This document shows positions 16,739-25,251 of a stretch of 64,000 nt of DNA, one piece after another. Source of the stretch: Pseudonocardia autotrophica (lineage in GTDB: Bacteria; Actinomycetota; Actinomycetes; Mycobacteriales; Pseudonocardiaceae); assembly GCF_000717175.1 (NCBI RefSeq), contig NZ_JNYD01000013.1, positions 1-64,000 on the forward strand, given 5' to 3'. Both the position numbers and the translations under genes were made by a program. Position 1 is the first letter of the stretch, and each line of letters opens with the position of its first letter. The notes beneath the pieces are model-generated. The model searched no databases. It saw only the letters and a list, made by a program, of their open reading frames with translations, and was not told the DNA's origin.

Positions 16739-17182
16739 ATGCGGCCCATGACGGCGCTGGAGATGGGCGGCGACGCCCCGCGGTCGAGCAACGGGTCGGG
16801 CCCCGACCCCGCCGAGCGCCGGAACGCCGCGGTCGCCGACCTCAAGGAGAGCCTGCGCAACCTGCTCCGCACGCTCCTGCGCAGCTCGGTCGGACTCGTC
16901 CTGGAGAACGTGGAGAACCTGGGCGGCCTGGTCCAGAAGATGGCCTCCTCGGGCGGGCTCGCCATGGGCGGGCTGCTGGGCGGCGTCCGGGCCGGGCTGG
17001 CCGGGAAGAACCCGATCTGGGGTGCGTTGAAAGGCGCGGTCGGGGCCATGAGCACCGGAATGCGGGTGGCGATCATTCTCGCCCTCGTGCTCGCGATCGT
17101 GTTGTTGCCGATCACCGTGGTGCTGCTGCTCGTGGCGCTGATCGTGCTGATCATCGTGGCGGCCGCCAAAGCCGGATCCTGA
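16739..17182 (+). CDS. Small membrane protein of unknown family
   Basis: 147 residues. Residues 25-70 are amphipathic helix (AVADLKESLRNLLRTLLRSS), then a Gly/Met-rich region (SGGLAMGGLLGGVRAG), then two close hydrophobic stretches at the C-terminus (VAIILALVLAIVLLPITVVL and LLVALIVLIIVAAA). ATG at 16739 has GGGGAGG upstream. The helix plus Gly-rich layout resembles parts of the first gas vesicle operon protein 400 bp downstream, so it may belong to the same locus. No named family was recognised. Confidence 0.6.
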   Translation: MRPMTALEMGGDAPRSSNGSGPDPAERRNAAVADLKESLRNLLRTLLRSSVGLVLENVENLGGLVQKMASSGGLAMGGLLGGVRAGLAGKNPIWGALKGAVGAMSTGMRVAIILALVLAIVLLPITVVLLLVALIVLIIVAAAKAGS

Positions 17183-17376
17183 TGATCCGTTCTTTCGGCC
17201 GGCGGGGCCCGTCCACGCCGGACTCCGGTGGCTGCCGCCGTTCCGTTCCCACACGCTGTCGGCACGCCCGCTTCCGCACCGTGACCAGCCGTTGGGCCGA
17301 CCGGGCGGTAGGCGCTCGTTCGGCCCAGCACACTCACGGAACCGTCGCAGCGGTGCTCACCCGTCTGTTTCAGGAG

Positions 17377-17391
17377 CATTTCCGGGAAATG
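17377..17391. promoter_or_regulatory. Palindrome ahead of gas vesicle operon
   Basis: CATTTCC-G-GGAAATG is a perfect 7-bp inverted repeat around one base. It is in the 384-bp gene-free region (17183-17566) before the first gas vesicle operon gene, an expected place for an operator. No known regulator can be named from it. Confidence 0.4.
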
Positions 17392-17424
17392 GTCCGGGTG
17401 GGTGGGCCGAACGGCGCAAAAATG

Positions 17425-17469
17425 GCTGATGTGGGCGATCAGCGTGTGCGGCCAGATCCGTTCGGGTAG
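17425..17469 (+). promoter_or_regulatory. Candidate hairpin/operator and stress-type promoter for the gas vesicle operon
   Basis: GCTGAT (17425-17430) and ATCAGC (17438-17443) are an inverted repeat with a 7-base gap. Just after it, GTGTGC (17444-17449) and GGGTAG (17464-17469) are 14 bases apart, similar to the -35/-10 of actinobacterial SigB-type promoters (G-rich -35 and GGGTAY). This would start transcription about 90 bp before the operon. Chance similarity is possible at this base composition. Confidence 0.25.
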
Positions 17470-17566
17470 AAGCTGCTGACCCCGGTTCGGGGCTCGTGCG
17501 CGAGCGGTTCGGTGACATCGGTCCCTTCGCGCGGGCGCGGGCCGGCCACCACAACATGGAGGCACG

Positions 17567-18301
17567 ATGAAATGCGGCGCACGGGTGGCGCTCGGGGTAG
17601 CCGGCGGCTACTTCCTGGGACGCACCAAGAAGATGAAGCTCGCCCTGATGCTCGGCGGGATGGCCGCAGGGCGTCGTGCGGGCGGGCCGGGTGAGCTCCT
17701 GGGCCAGGCCACCAAGCTGCTCAACAGCTCGCCCGAGCTCTCGGCGCTGAGCGACCAGGTCCGTGGGCGGCTGCTGGAGGCGGGCAAGGGCGCCGCCATG
17801 GCCGTGGCGGCGCGCCAGGTCGCCGCACTGACCGACAAGGTCGGTCAGCGGGTCGAGACCCTCGCGAGCGGGGCTGCGGGCGCGAAGGACGGCGCGAAGG
17901 AGAAGGCGGGCAAGGCCGGGGACACCGCCTCCGACGCGGCGTCGGACGCCTCGGACACCGGGGAGGACGCCGCCGGGGCGGGCACGGACGCCGCGCAGAG
18001 CGCCGTCGAGAGCGCCCGCGAGGCCGCCGGCGCCGACTCCGACGAGGAGACCGACCGGGGCGGCGAGCCGGCCGAGGACGAGCAGCAGGAGCCCGAGGAG
18101 GAGCCGAAGCCGCGGCGCCGCACCGCCAAGGCCCAGGGCGCGTCGCGCGGGACGGGCTCCCGGGCCACCGGCTCCGGGCGTCGCACCGCGGCCGCGGGCA
18201 CCGCCACGGCCCGGACCGGGGCGCGGGCCGCCGCCGGCGGGGCGAAGGCCGCCTCGGGTCGTGGCAAGGCCGCTGCCAAGCGGAGGAGCAGCGATGCCTG
18301 A
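17567..18301 (+). CDS. Gas vesicle operon protein (GvpY-like)
   Basis: 244 residues. An N-terminal segment (residues 1-40, ARVALGVAGGYFLGRTKKMKLALML) resembles a small membrane or amphipathic anchor. A helical part follows (LLNSSPELSALSDQVRGRLLEAG), then a long Ala/Asp/Ser/Glu-rich linker and a basic Arg/Lys/Gly/Thr-rich tail. It is in the place of SCO6503 (gvpY) of Streptomyces gas vesicle clusters, which supports the name by position. ATG at 17567 follows a GGAGG-type site. The SRPBCC gene overlaps its 3' end. Role in vesicle formation unknown. Confidence 0.65.
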   Translation: MKCGARVALGVAGGYFLGRTKKMKLALMLGGMAAGRRAGGPGELLGQATKLLNSSPELSALSDQVRGRLLEAGKGAAMAVAARQVAALTDKVGQRVETLASGAAGAKDGAKEKAGKAGDTASDAASDASDTGEDAAGAGTDAAQSAVESAREAAGADSDEETDRGGEPAEDEQQEPEEEPKPRRRTAKAQGASRGTGSRATGSGRRTAAAGTATARTGARAAAGGAKAASGRGKAAAKRRSSDA

Positions 18302-19559
18302 CACGTCCAAACTGGCGGAGGCGCTGCCGTCCGACGCGTTGAAGGACGCCGGCTCGCGGCTGCTGTCGATGCTGGTGCAGCGGGCCGCCGAGGCCGCGAC
18401 CGACCGGGTCACGAACCTGACCGACCGCTTCGACACCGTCACCGAGAACGGCGGGTCCGGGGTCCGCGAGGCGCTCGGCCGCCGTCGCGACGACGACGGG
18501 GACGACCCGGACGACGAGGACGGCGACGGCGACGGCGGTGGCAAGGGCGGCGGGTTCTTCTCCGGGATCAAGGAGAAGGTCAGCGGCCTGTTCGGCGGCG
18601 GCGGCGGCGAGGACTCCGAGGGCGGCGGCGGCGGCAGCGGCGGCGGCAAGAAGGTCAAGCTGACCAACATCGTCGAGGAGATCGACGTCGGCCTCCCGGT
18701 GCGCACCACCTACAACCTGTGGACCCAGTACGCCGACTTCCCGGGCTTCATGAAGAAGGTCGAGAGCGTCGACCAGATCACCGACGAGAAGACCCACTGG
18801 AAGGCGAAGGTCTTCTGGTCCCACCGCGAGTGGGAGGCGACGACCATGGAGCAGGTCGCCGACTCGCACATCATGTGGCGCTCCAAGGGACCCAAGGGGC
18901 ACGTGGACGGGGCGGTGAGCTTCACCGGTCTGGGCCCGAACCTCACCCGGGTGCTGCTGGTGCTCGAGTACCACCCGCAGGGCCTGTTCGAGCGCACCGG
19001 CAACATCTGGCGCGCGCAGGGCCGCCGCGCCCGGCTGGAGTTCAAGCACTTCCGCCGGCACGCCATGACCACGGCCATGCTGCACCAGGACGAGATCGAG
19101 GGCTGGCGCGGCGAGATCCGGGACGCCGAGGTCGTGACGACCCACGAGGAGGCGCTCGACGAGGAGCAGCGCGCCCGCGAGGAGGAGGGCGAGCCCGAGG
19201 AGCGCGACGAGTACGCCGAGGCCGGCGGGGACGAGGAGTACGACGAGGAGGCCGAGCCGGCCGCCGAGTACGACGAGGACTACGAGGAGGAGCCCGCGGA
19301 GGAGGCCGACGAGGGCGCCGTCGACGAGTCCGAGGAGTACGCCGACGAGGAGCCGGAGGAGGACTACGAGGAGGCCGACGAGTACGCCGACGAGGAGCCG
19401 GAGGAGGAGCCGGACGAGGAGTACGAGGAGGTCGACGAGGCGGACACGGCCGCCGACGAGGACACCGAGCCCGACGAGGAACCCGACGAGGAGCCGCCCC
19501 CGGCCCGCCGCCGCACGGCACGCCGGCAGACCGCGGGCGCCGGCGGAAGGAGTCGATGA
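18294..19559 (+). CDS. SRPBCC-domain gas vesicle operon protein (GvpZ-like)
   Basis: 421 residues. N-terminal helices are followed by an Asp/Gly-rich linker at about residues 65-120. An SRPBCC/cyclase-dehydrase domain covers residues 122-270 (IVEEIDVGLPVRTTYNLW, QYADFPGFMKKVESV, HVDGAVSFTGLGPN). The last 130 residues are extremely acidic (repeats of EEYADEEPEED type) and end in a basic stretch. ATG at 18294 has GGAGGAG. Similar SRPBCC genes (gvpZ) are in Streptomyces gas vesicle clusters. A chaperone or protein-contact function can be imagined, but there is no direct evidence. Confidence 0.7.
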   Translation: MPDTSKLAEALPSDALKDAGSRLLSMLVQRAAEAATDRVTNLTDRFDTVTENGGSGVREALGRRRDDDGDDPDDEDGDGDGGGKGGGFFSGIKEKVSGLFGGGGGEDSEGGGGGSGGGKKVKLTNIVEEIDVGLPVRTTYNLWTQYADFPGFMKKVESVDQITDEKTHWKAKVFWSHREWEATTMEQVADSHIMWRSKGPKGHVDGAVSFTGLGPNLTRVLLVLEYHPQGLFERTGNIWRAQGRRARLEFKHFRRHAMTTAMLHQDEIEGWRGEIRDAEVVTTHEEALDEEQRAREEEGEPEERDEYAEAGGDEEYDEEAEPAAEYDEDYEEEPAEEADEGAVDESEEYADEEPEEDYEEADEYADEEPEEEPDEEYEEVDEADTAADEDTEPDEEPDEEPPPARRRTARRQTAGAGGRSR

Positions 19560-19562
19560 GCG

Positions 19563-20000
19563 ATGACGGTGGCGACCCAGACGGGCGGCGGAGGGCACGT
19601 CGACCGCGGCGGCGGGGGCGGGTCGAGCGGCCTCGCCGACGTCGTCGAGCTGATCCTGGACAAGGGCCTGGTCATCGACGTGTTCGTGCGGGTGTCGCTG
19701 GTGGGGATCGAGATCCTCACGATCGACGCGCGCGTGGTGGTGGCGAGCGTGGACACGTTCCTGCGCTTCGCCGAGGCCACCAACCGGCTCGACCTCTACG
19801 GCAAGGGCAAGGGCGGCAAGGACCTCACCGAGCTGACCCAGGGGATGATGGAGGGCGGCGCCAAGGGTAAGACCGCCGGCGCCCTCGACGCGGCCGTCGA
19901 CAAGGTCGGGGAGCTCCTGGGCGGAAACGACCGCGACGAGGAGCGGGAGGAGGCGCCGCGCCGCCGCCGGCCGCAGCGGACCCGGGAGCGTGAGGCGTGA
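19563..20000 (+). CDS. gvpA: Gas vesicle structural protein GvpA, with long N- and C-terminal extensions
   Basis: 145 residues, against about 70-80 for usual GvpA. The conserved core (residues 22-75) is [18 protein letters not shown], then [21 protein letters not shown]. This hydrophobic shell protein forms the ribbed wall of the gas vesicle. Before it is a Gly/His-rich leader and after it a Lys/Gly and Arg/Glu-rich tail. ATG at 19563 is three bases past the GvpZ-like stop. Its 3' end overlaps gvpF by four bases (GTGA). Confidence 0.85.
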   Translation: MTVATQTGGGGHVDRGGGGGSSGLADVVELILDKGLVIDVFVRVSLVGIEILTIDARVVVASVDTFLRFAEATNRLDLYGKGKGGKDLTELTQGMMEGGAKGKTAGALDAAVDKVGELLGGNDRDEEREEAPRRRRPQRTREREA

Positions 20001-20728
20001 GCGCGACGTACGTCTACGGGCTCGTCCGGGCGGACGCCGAGCTGCCCGACGACCTGGTGGGGCTGGGCCCGTCGGGCACGGTGACCACCGTGGTGCACGA
20101 GAAGGTCGCCGCGATCGTCGGCGACGTCCCGCTCGACCGCCCGCTCGGCACCCGGGACGACCTGGTGGCCCACGAGGCCGTGGTGGACTCGGTGGCCGCG
20201 CGCACGACGGTGCTCCCGATGCGGTTCCCGGCCGTGATCGAGGAGGAGGGCGTGCTCGAGGAGCTCCTGGCGCCGCACCACGACCGGTTCGTCCGGGCGC
20301 TGGACCAGCTCGAGGGCACCGTCCAATACACCCTCAAGGGCCGCTACGACCAGGACGTCCTGCTCCGCGAGGTCGTGGAGGAGGACTCGGGGGTGCGCGA
20401 GCTGCAGGAGCGCATCCGCGGGGTGCCCGAGGACGCGGCCTACTACGACCGCGTCAAGCTCGGCGAGCTGATCGTCAAGGCGCTCGAGGAGCGCCGCGAG
20501 GTCGACGCGAAGGACATCGTTGACCGGATCGGCCCGTTCGCCGAGGCGGTCTCGACCACCACGCCGACCCAGCCCGAGGACGTCGTCAACGCGGCGTTCC
20601 TGGTACGCAGGGACGGGGCGGAGGAGTTCGAGGCCGCCGTCGAGGAACTGGGTGCGGACACCCACGAGTGGCTGAAGCTGCGGCTGCTCGGGCCGCTCGC
20701 CCCCTACGACTTCGTGCCGGAGGAGTGA
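19997..20728 (+). CDS. gvpF: Gas vesicle protein GvpF (GvpF/L family)
   Basis: 243 residues, typical GvpF/L length. It starts [16 protein letters not shown], then shows the family's [22 protein letters not shown] and the end [11 protein letters not shown], then [17 protein letters not shown]. GvpF is an accessory protein that binds GvpA during assembly. GTG at 19997 overlaps the gvpA stop. Distinguished from the second family member (21898) by order and by the shorter middle region. Confidence 0.85.
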   Translation: MSATYVYGLVRADAELPDDLVGLGPSGTVTTVVHEKVAAIVGDVPLDRPLGTRDDLVAHEAVVDSVAARTTVLPMRFPAVIEEEGVLEELLAPHHDRFVRALDQLEGTVQYTLKGRYDQDVLLREVVEEDSGVRELQERIRGVPEDAAYYDRVKLGELIVKALEERREVDAKDIVDRIGPFAEAVSTTTPTQPEDVVNAAFLVRRDGAEEFEAAVEELGADTHEWLKLRLLGPLAPYDFVPEE

Positions 20729-20734
20729 TCGTCG

Positions 20735-20965
20735 ATGGGTCTCGTGTCGGGTCTGCTGGGACTGCCGCTGGCCCCGGTCCGCGGTGTCCTGTGGCTGGCC
20801 GAGCAGATCCAGGACCAGGCCGAACAGCAGTACTACGACCCGGCGCGGATCCGCGCGGAGCTGGAGTGGGTCGACGAGGCGCGCCGCACCGGCGAGCTCT
20901 CCGACGAGGAGGCCGCGGAGCGGGAGAACGAGCTGTTGCAGCGGCTCATGGTGCGCCGCGCCTGA
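20735..20965 (+). CDS. gvpG: Gas vesicle protein GvpG
   Basis: 76 residues, with the typical GvpG start GLVSGLLGLPLAPVRGVLWLAEQIQDQAE and the helical end ELEWVDEARRTGELSDEEAAERENELL. It is an accessory component that interacts with GvpA/GvpF in assembly. ATG at 20735 is six bases from the gvpF stop. The gvpO gene starts 14 bp beyond its stop. Confidence 0.85.
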   Translation: MGLVSGLLGLPLAPVRGVLWLAEQIQDQAEQQYYDPARIRAELEWVDEARRTGELSDEEAAERENELLQRLMVRRA

Positions 20966-20978
20966 CCGGCGGAGACCG

Positions 20979-21446
20979 ATGACGGACGACCAGGAGCACA
21001 CCGGGCGGGACCGCCCCGCTCGCCGCGCCGACCCCCGGCACGGCGAGCGGGACGGCGCCCCCGCGACCCGGACGAAGAGGACGGCCACGCGGAGGACGGC
21101 GTCGAAGGGGGCGTCGGACGGCGGGGCGGACGGCGGCTCCGAGGGCGGGTCGGGCGGCTCTGGGGAGGCGGGGCGCAACGGCCACGCGCTGCCCGCCGAG
21201 GCGGCCCGCCGCGCGGCGGAGCAGATCGTCGCGCTGACCGGCCGCGAGCTGGAGTCGGTGGTGTCGATCGAGCGGCGCGACGAGGGCTGGTCGATCGGTG
21301 TCGAGGTCGTGGAGACGCGCCGCATCCCGGACTCGGCCGACATCCTGGCCGTCTTCCAGGTGGACGTCGACTCCCGCGGCGACCTCCACGGCTACCGCCG
21401 CACCGGCCGCTACAGCCGGGGCCAGATGCACAGAGGAGGACGATGA
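20979..21446 (+). CDS. gvpO: Gas vesicle protein GvpO
   Basis: 155 residues. The first 70 are disordered and basic/Gly-Ser-rich. The conserved GvpO domain covers residues 70-150 (AARRAAEQIVALTGRELESVVSIER, then GWSIGVEVVETRRIPDSADIL, then YRRTGRYSRGQ). GvpO is part of the minimal assembly set; in Streptomyces clusters it is first, while here it follows gvpG. ATG at 20979. Overlaps gvpJ by four bases. Confidence 0.85.
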   Translation: MTDDQEHTGRDRPARRADPRHGERDGAPATRTKRTATRRTASKGASDGGADGGSEGGSGGSGEAGRNGHALPAEAARRAAEQIVALTGRELESVVSIERRDEGWSIGVEVVETRRIPDSADILAVFQVDVDSRGDLHGYRRTGRYSRGQMHRGGR

Positions 21447-21901
21447 CGACCGGAGGCCTTCCGGTACCGGGACGCACGGCGCGTCCGCCCGAGCACCGCC
21501 AGGAGTCGACGAACCTCGCCGACATCCTGGAGCGCGTGCTCGACAAGGGCATCGTGATCGCCGGCGACATCCGCGTGAACCTGCTCGACATCGAGCTGCT
21601 GACGATCAAGATCAGGCTGCTCGTCGCCTCGGTCGACAAGGCCCGCGAGATGGGCATCGACTGGTGGGAGCACGACCCGAGCCTCAGCTCCGGGCAGCGG
21701 GACCTGAACGAGGAGAACCGTCGGCTGCGGCAGCGCATCGGCGACCTCGAGGCCGCCCGCACCCGCGGCGAGCTGGGGGACGGCTCGGCTTCGGAGGCCG
21801 AGGTGGGGTCCGAGCCGGAGTCCGAGGAGGAATCCGGGCCGGAGCCCGAGCCGGAGCCGGTGCGCAGGCGGAGCGCCCGGTCCCGGGAGGAGCGTGGATG
21901 A
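21443..21901 (+). CDS. gvpJ: Gas vesicle protein GvpJ (GvpA-family)
   Basis: 152 residues. The GvpA-like core is STNLADILERVLDKGIVIAG, then DIRVNLLDIELLTIKIRLLVASVDKAREMGIDWWE, which is typical of GvpJ. A coiled-coil helix (LNEENRRLRQRIGDLEAAR) and a Glu-rich tail follow. GvpJ is thought to nucleate or shape vesicle ends. ATG at 21443 overlaps gvpO (ATGA); its 3' end overlaps gvpL (ATGA). Confidence 0.85.
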   Translation: MTTGGLPVPGRTARPPEHRQESTNLADILERVLDKGIVIAGDIRVNLLDIELLTIKIRLLVASVDKAREMGIDWWEHDPSLSSGQRDLNEENRRLRQRIGDLEAARTRGELGDGSASEAEVGSEPESEEESGPEPEPEPVRRRSARSREERG

Positions 21902-22647
21902 GCCTGGTCTGGCTGTACGCGGTGCGCCTCGGCGGGGCGGACCGGCCGCCCGCCGGGCCGGGCGTCGACGGCGAGAGCCCCCGGCTCGTCGTCGAGGGCC
22001 CGCTCGTCGCCGTGGTCGGCACGGTGCGCGAGGAGGAGTTCGACGAGGCGGCGCTCGCCCGCGCGATGGAGGACCTGGCCCGTATCGAGCGGCTCGCCCG
22101 GGCGCACCACGCGGTGATCGTGGAGGCGGCGGCCGCGGAACCGACGGCGCCCCTGCGGCTGGCCACCGTCTACCGGGACGACGAGGCGGTCGCCCGGATG
22201 CTGCGCGAGCGGGCGGTGGAGTTCGGGGCCGTCCTCGAGCGCGTCCGGGACCGGCGGGAGTGGGGCGTCAAGGTCTACGTCGACGCCAAGCCCGAGGCCC
22301 CGGTCGAGGCGCCGGCGTCGTCGGATCGTCCCGGGACGTCCTACCTGCTGCGCCGGCGGGCCGACCGGGACCGCGGCGCGCAGGCCCGCGAGCGCGCCCG
22401 GGCCGTCGCCGACCGGCTCGACGAGGGGCTCGCGCAGGTCGCGGCCGGGTCACACCGGATGAAGCCGCAGGACGCCCGGCTCAGCGGCCGCGAGCAGGAG
22501 ATGGTGCTCAACGCGACGTACCTGGTCGACACGGACGGGGAGGACGAGTTCCGGGCGGCGCTCGCCGCGGTCGAGGCGGAGGGGGCGACGGTCGAGCTCA
22601 CCGGGCCCTGGCCGCCCTTCTCCTTCGCCACGCTGGGGGAGTCGTGA
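21898..22647 (+). CDS. gvpL: Gas vesicle protein GvpL (GvpF/L family)
   Basis: 249 residues. Starts LVWLYAVRLGG and has the GvpF/L body PRLVVEGPLVAVVGTVREEEFDE, a longer central charged helix (RERARAVADRLDEGLAQVAAG), and the family end LNATYLVDTDGEDEF, then VELTGPWPPFSFA. Accessory assembly protein. ATG at 21898 overlaps the gvpJ stop; GTG of the next gene overlaps its stop. Confidence 0.85.
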   Translation: MSLVWLYAVRLGGADRPPAGPGVDGESPRLVVEGPLVAVVGTVREEEFDEAALARAMEDLARIERLARAHHAVIVEAAAAEPTAPLRLATVYRDDEAVARMLRERAVEFGAVLERVRDRREWGVKVYVDAKPEAPVEAPASSDRPGTSYLLRRRADRDRGAQARERARAVADRLDEGLAQVAAGSHRMKPQDARLSGREQEMVLNATYLVDTDGEDEFRAALAAVEAEGATVELTGPWPPFSFATLGES

Positions 22648-22880
22648 CGCTCGCCCACCCGGACGACGAGCTGTCGCTGGTCGATCTGCTCGACCGGCTG
22701 CTCGCCGGCGGCGTGATGCTCACCGGCGACATCACGATCTCGCTGGCGGACGTCGACCTCGTGCACGTCTCGCTCCGGGCGTTGATCAGCTCGGTGTCGA
22801 CCCTGATGGAGGGCCAGGAGACCGCCGTGCCGGAGGCCGCGCTCACGGAGGCCGAGCTCACGGAGGTCCGGCGTGCCTGA
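22644..22880 (+). CDS. gvpS: Gas vesicle protein GvpS (short GvpA-family)
   Basis: 78 residues: a short GvpA-like core (LSLVDLLDRLLAGGVMLTGD, then ITISLADVDLVHVSLRALISSVSTLM) without the long C-terminal helix of GvpJ. This fits GvpS, a minor member of actinobacterial clusters. GTG at 22644 overlaps the gvpL stop. The GTG of gvpK lies inside its last codons (eight-base overlap). Confidence 0.8.
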   Translation: MTLAHPDDELSLVDLLDRLLAGGVMLTGDITISLADVDLVHVSLRALISSVSTLMEGQETAVPEAALTEAELTEVRRA

Positions 22881-23169
22881 GCTGCCCCGCCGCGTGGAGG
22901 CCCAGCCGGACACGGTCGGCCGCGACCTCGGCCGGCTGGTGCTGACGATCGTCGAGCTGCTGCGTCAGCTCATGGAGCGGCAGGCGCTGCGCCGGGTCGA
23001 CGCCGGCGACCTCCCCGACGAGAAGATCGAACAGCTCGGGCTGGGCCTGATGCGGCTCGAGGAGGCGATGGTCGAGCTGCGCGAGCACTTCGGACTCGAG
23101 CCCGGCGACCTGAACATCGACCTCGGCCCGCTCGGTAACCTGCTCGGCCCGGAGGCCGGTTCGCGCTGA
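22873..23169 (+). CDS. gvpK: Gas vesicle protein GvpK
   Basis: 98 residues, with the GvpK signature VGRDLGRLVLTIVELLRQLMERQALRRV (helix), then DLPDEKIEQLGLGLMRLEEAM and the ending FGLEPGDLNIDLGPLG. GvpK is needed for vesicle assembly. GTG at 22873 overlaps gvpS. Last gene of the overlapped gas vesicle operon; Ku begins 80 bp later on the same strand. Confidence 0.85.
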   Translation: MPELPRRVEAQPDTVGRDLGRLVLTIVELLRQLMERQALRRVDAGDLPDEKIEQLGLGLMRLEEAMVELREHFGLEPGDLNIDLGPLGNLLGPEAGSR

Positions 23170-23249
23170 CCGGCGCCGACGGGTGACGGGGCGCGCCGGC
23201 GGGTACACGACCGTCGCCCGGGCCGGCCGGGCGGGACGAGGGAGGCGGC

Positions 23250-24116
23250 GTGGCACGCGCGATCTGGACGGGCTCGATCACCTTCGGGCTGGTGTCGATC
23301 CCGGTGGGGCTGTTCACCGCGACGGACGACCACACCGTGCACTTCCACCAGTTCCAGCGGGGCACCTCGGACCGCATCCGCAACCAGCGGGTCAACGAGC
23401 GCACCGGCGAGGAGGTCGACTACGGCGACGTCGTCAAGGGGGCGGAGGTCGGCGACGGCGAGTACGTCGTGGTCGAGCAGGAGGAGCTGGACCAGATCGC
23501 GCCCGGCCGCTCCCGCACCCTCGACATCACCGATTTCGTCGACCTCGCCGACATCGACCCCGTGTACTACCAGCGCACCTACTGGCTGGCCCCGACCGGC
23601 GACGAGTACCGCAAGCCCTACGCGCTGCTGCGCGAGGCGATGATGCAGGGCGACAAGGCCGCGATCGGCACGTTCGTGATGCGCGGCAAGGAGTACCTGG
23701 CCGCGGTGCGGGCCGACGGCGCGGTCATGGCCCTGCACACCCTGCACTTCGCCGACGAGGTCCGGGACCCCTCGGAGCTGGACAACGTGCCGACGCGCCG
23801 GACCAAGCCGGGGGACAAGGAGCTGAAGATGGCCACGCAGCTCATCGAGGCGATGAGCGGGCCGTGGAAGCCCGACCAGTACCGCGACACCTACCGCGAC
23901 CGGGTCGGGAAGCTGATCGAGGACAAGAAGCAGGGCAGGGAGATCGTCACCGAGTCCGAGCCGCCCGAGCCCACCGAGATGTCGGCGCTGCTGGAGGCCC
24001 TGCAGCGCAGCGTCGAGGAGGCGCGCGGGAAGAAGTCGGGCAAGTCCGGCGGAAGCAGGTCGGGCGGGGGCAAGTCGGGCGGGAAGTCGTCCGGCTCCCG
24101 ACGCAAGGCCTCCTGA
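23250..24116 (+). CDS. ku: Ku homodimer DNA end-binding protein
   Basis: 288 residues. Begins ARAIWTGSITFGLVSIPVGL, the standard bacterial Ku start, and contains VHFHQFQRGTSDRIRNQRVNERTG and YWLAPTGDEYRKPYALL. The C-terminus has a Lys/Gly/Ser-rich tail (KKSGKSGGSRSGGGKSGGKSS), which in bacterial Ku helps DNA contact and threading. Ku binds double-strand ends and recruits ligase D for non-homologous end joining. GTG at 23250 follows GGGAGG. The LigD-type ligase gene is about 3.4 kb downstream on the other strand. Confidence 0.93.
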   Translation: MARAIWTGSITFGLVSIPVGLFTATDDHTVHFHQFQRGTSDRIRNQRVNERTGEEVDYGDVVKGAEVGDGEYVVVEQEELDQIAPGRSRTLDITDFVDLADIDPVYYQRTYWLAPTGDEYRKPYALLREAMMQGDKAAIGTFVMRGKEYLAAVRADGAVMALHTLHFADEVRDPSELDNVPTRRTKPGDKELKMATQLIEAMSGPWKPDQYRDTYRDRVGKLIEDKKQGREIVTESEPPEPTEMSALLEALQRSVEEARGKKSGKSGGSRSGGGKSGGKSSGSRRKAS

Positions 24117-24125
24117 CCGGCCCCG

Positions 24126-25202
24126 TCAGTCCCGGGCGGCGAGCGCGTCGAGCACCACGGCGCGGAGGTCGCCGCCCTTCTCGAACGCGCGGCGCTGGTG
24201 GGTGGCGCCGGGACGGCGCGCCGCCAGGGCGTGCCAGAGCTCGCCGACCGTGTCGAGGTCGCCGGCGTCGTCCAGGGCGGGGCGGACGTGGTCGACCAGG
24301 GCGCGCACGACGTCCGCCGCCGGGGCGGGGCGCCAGGTGCGGGGGTCCAGCAGGTCGTCGTCCAGCCCCGATCGGCTCGCGCGCCACGCCGCCAGCCGCA
24401 GGACCTCCGTGCGCACCGGATCGGCGGGGACGCCGACCGCCCACTCCCGGGCCGCCGTCTCGACCAGGGCGCGGGTCAGCGCGGCGACGAGGACGGCGTC
24501 GGCCGGCTCGCGGCAGACGTCCGCCACCCGGACCTCGAGGGTCGGGTGCTGGTGGGAGAGGCGGGCGTCGAAGTAGAGCATGCCCTCGTCGAGCAGGGTG
24601 TCGGTGCCGAGCAGGGCCTCGGTGAGCTCGCGGTACGCGGCGGCGGAGCCGTAAGGACCGGTCGGGCCCGCCGAGGGCCAGCGTCCCCACACCTGGCTGC
24701 GGAAGCCCGCGTAGCCGGTGTCGGCACCCGACCAGAAGGGCGAGTTGACCGACAGCGCGATCAGCACCGCGAGCCAGGGCCGGATCCGGTCGAGCGCGCC
24801 GACGGCCTCCTCGGCGGAGTCGACGGCGACGTGCACGTGGCAGGCGCAGGTCAGCTGCTGGCGGCCGGTGCGGCCGAAGCGCTCCACCATCGCGCGGTAG
24901 CGGGGGCTCGGGGAGACGTGCGCGTCGGCGGCGACGGGCGGCGTCGCGAGCGGCACCGCCTCCACGCCCGCGGCCCGGGCGGCCCGGGCCGCCTCCGCGC
25001 GCCGGACGTGGATCTCGCCGAGCAGGTCGCCGAGGTCGCGCACCGGGTCGGTCGCCGTCTCGACCTGCTCCGCCTGCAGCTCCGCGGTGAGCTCACCCTC
25101 CCCGGCCCGGCGCAGCACGGTCGAGCCGACCGCGCGCGGTTCCCCCGAGTCGGGATCGACCAGCAGGAACTCCTCCTCGACGCCGAGCGTCCGCACTGCC
25201 AC
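24126..25202 (-). CDS. Carboxylate-amine ligase, YbdK/glutamate-cysteine ligase type 2 family
   Basis: 358 residues. GVEEEFLLVDPDSGEPRAVG at the start is the glutamate-binding/metal region of the GCS2 family, and HVHVAVDSAEEAV is in the middle with the His pair. The region PFWSGADTGYAGFRSQVWGRWPSAG and SHQHPTLEVRVADVCREP follow. These enzymes join glutamate to cysteine or a similar amine with ATP. Actinobacteria use mycothiol, so the real product may differ from gamma-glutamylcysteine. GTG at 25202 or 25196. Convergent with ku, nine bases apart. Confidence 0.82.
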   Translation of the reverse strand: MAVRTLGVEEEFLLVDPDSGEPRAVGSTVLRRAGEGELTAELQAEQVETATDPVRDLGDLLGEIHVRRAEAARAARAAGVEAVPLATPPVAADAHVSPSPRYRAMVERFGRTGRQQLTCACHVHVAVDSAEEAVGALDRIRPWLAVLIALSVNSPFWSGADTGYAGFRSQVWGRWPSAGPTGPYGSAAAYRELTEALLGTDTLLDEGMLYFDARLSHQHPTLEVRVADVCREPADAVLVAALTRALVETAAREWAVGVPADPVRTEVLRLAAWRASRSGLDDDLLDPRTWRPAPAADVVRALVDHVRPALDDAGDLDTVGELWHALAARRPGATHQRRAFEKGGDLRAVVLDALAARD

Positions 25203-25251
25203 GGGGTCAGTATCGCGGGCCCGGCGGAGCCGGGCCCGGGCGGTGCGACGA

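Noticed and set aside
17567..19559. Acidic/basic low-complexity tails as evidence of foreign DNA
   Set aside because: Base composition and codon use look like the surroundings, and similar tails are usual in actinobacterial gas vesicle clusters.
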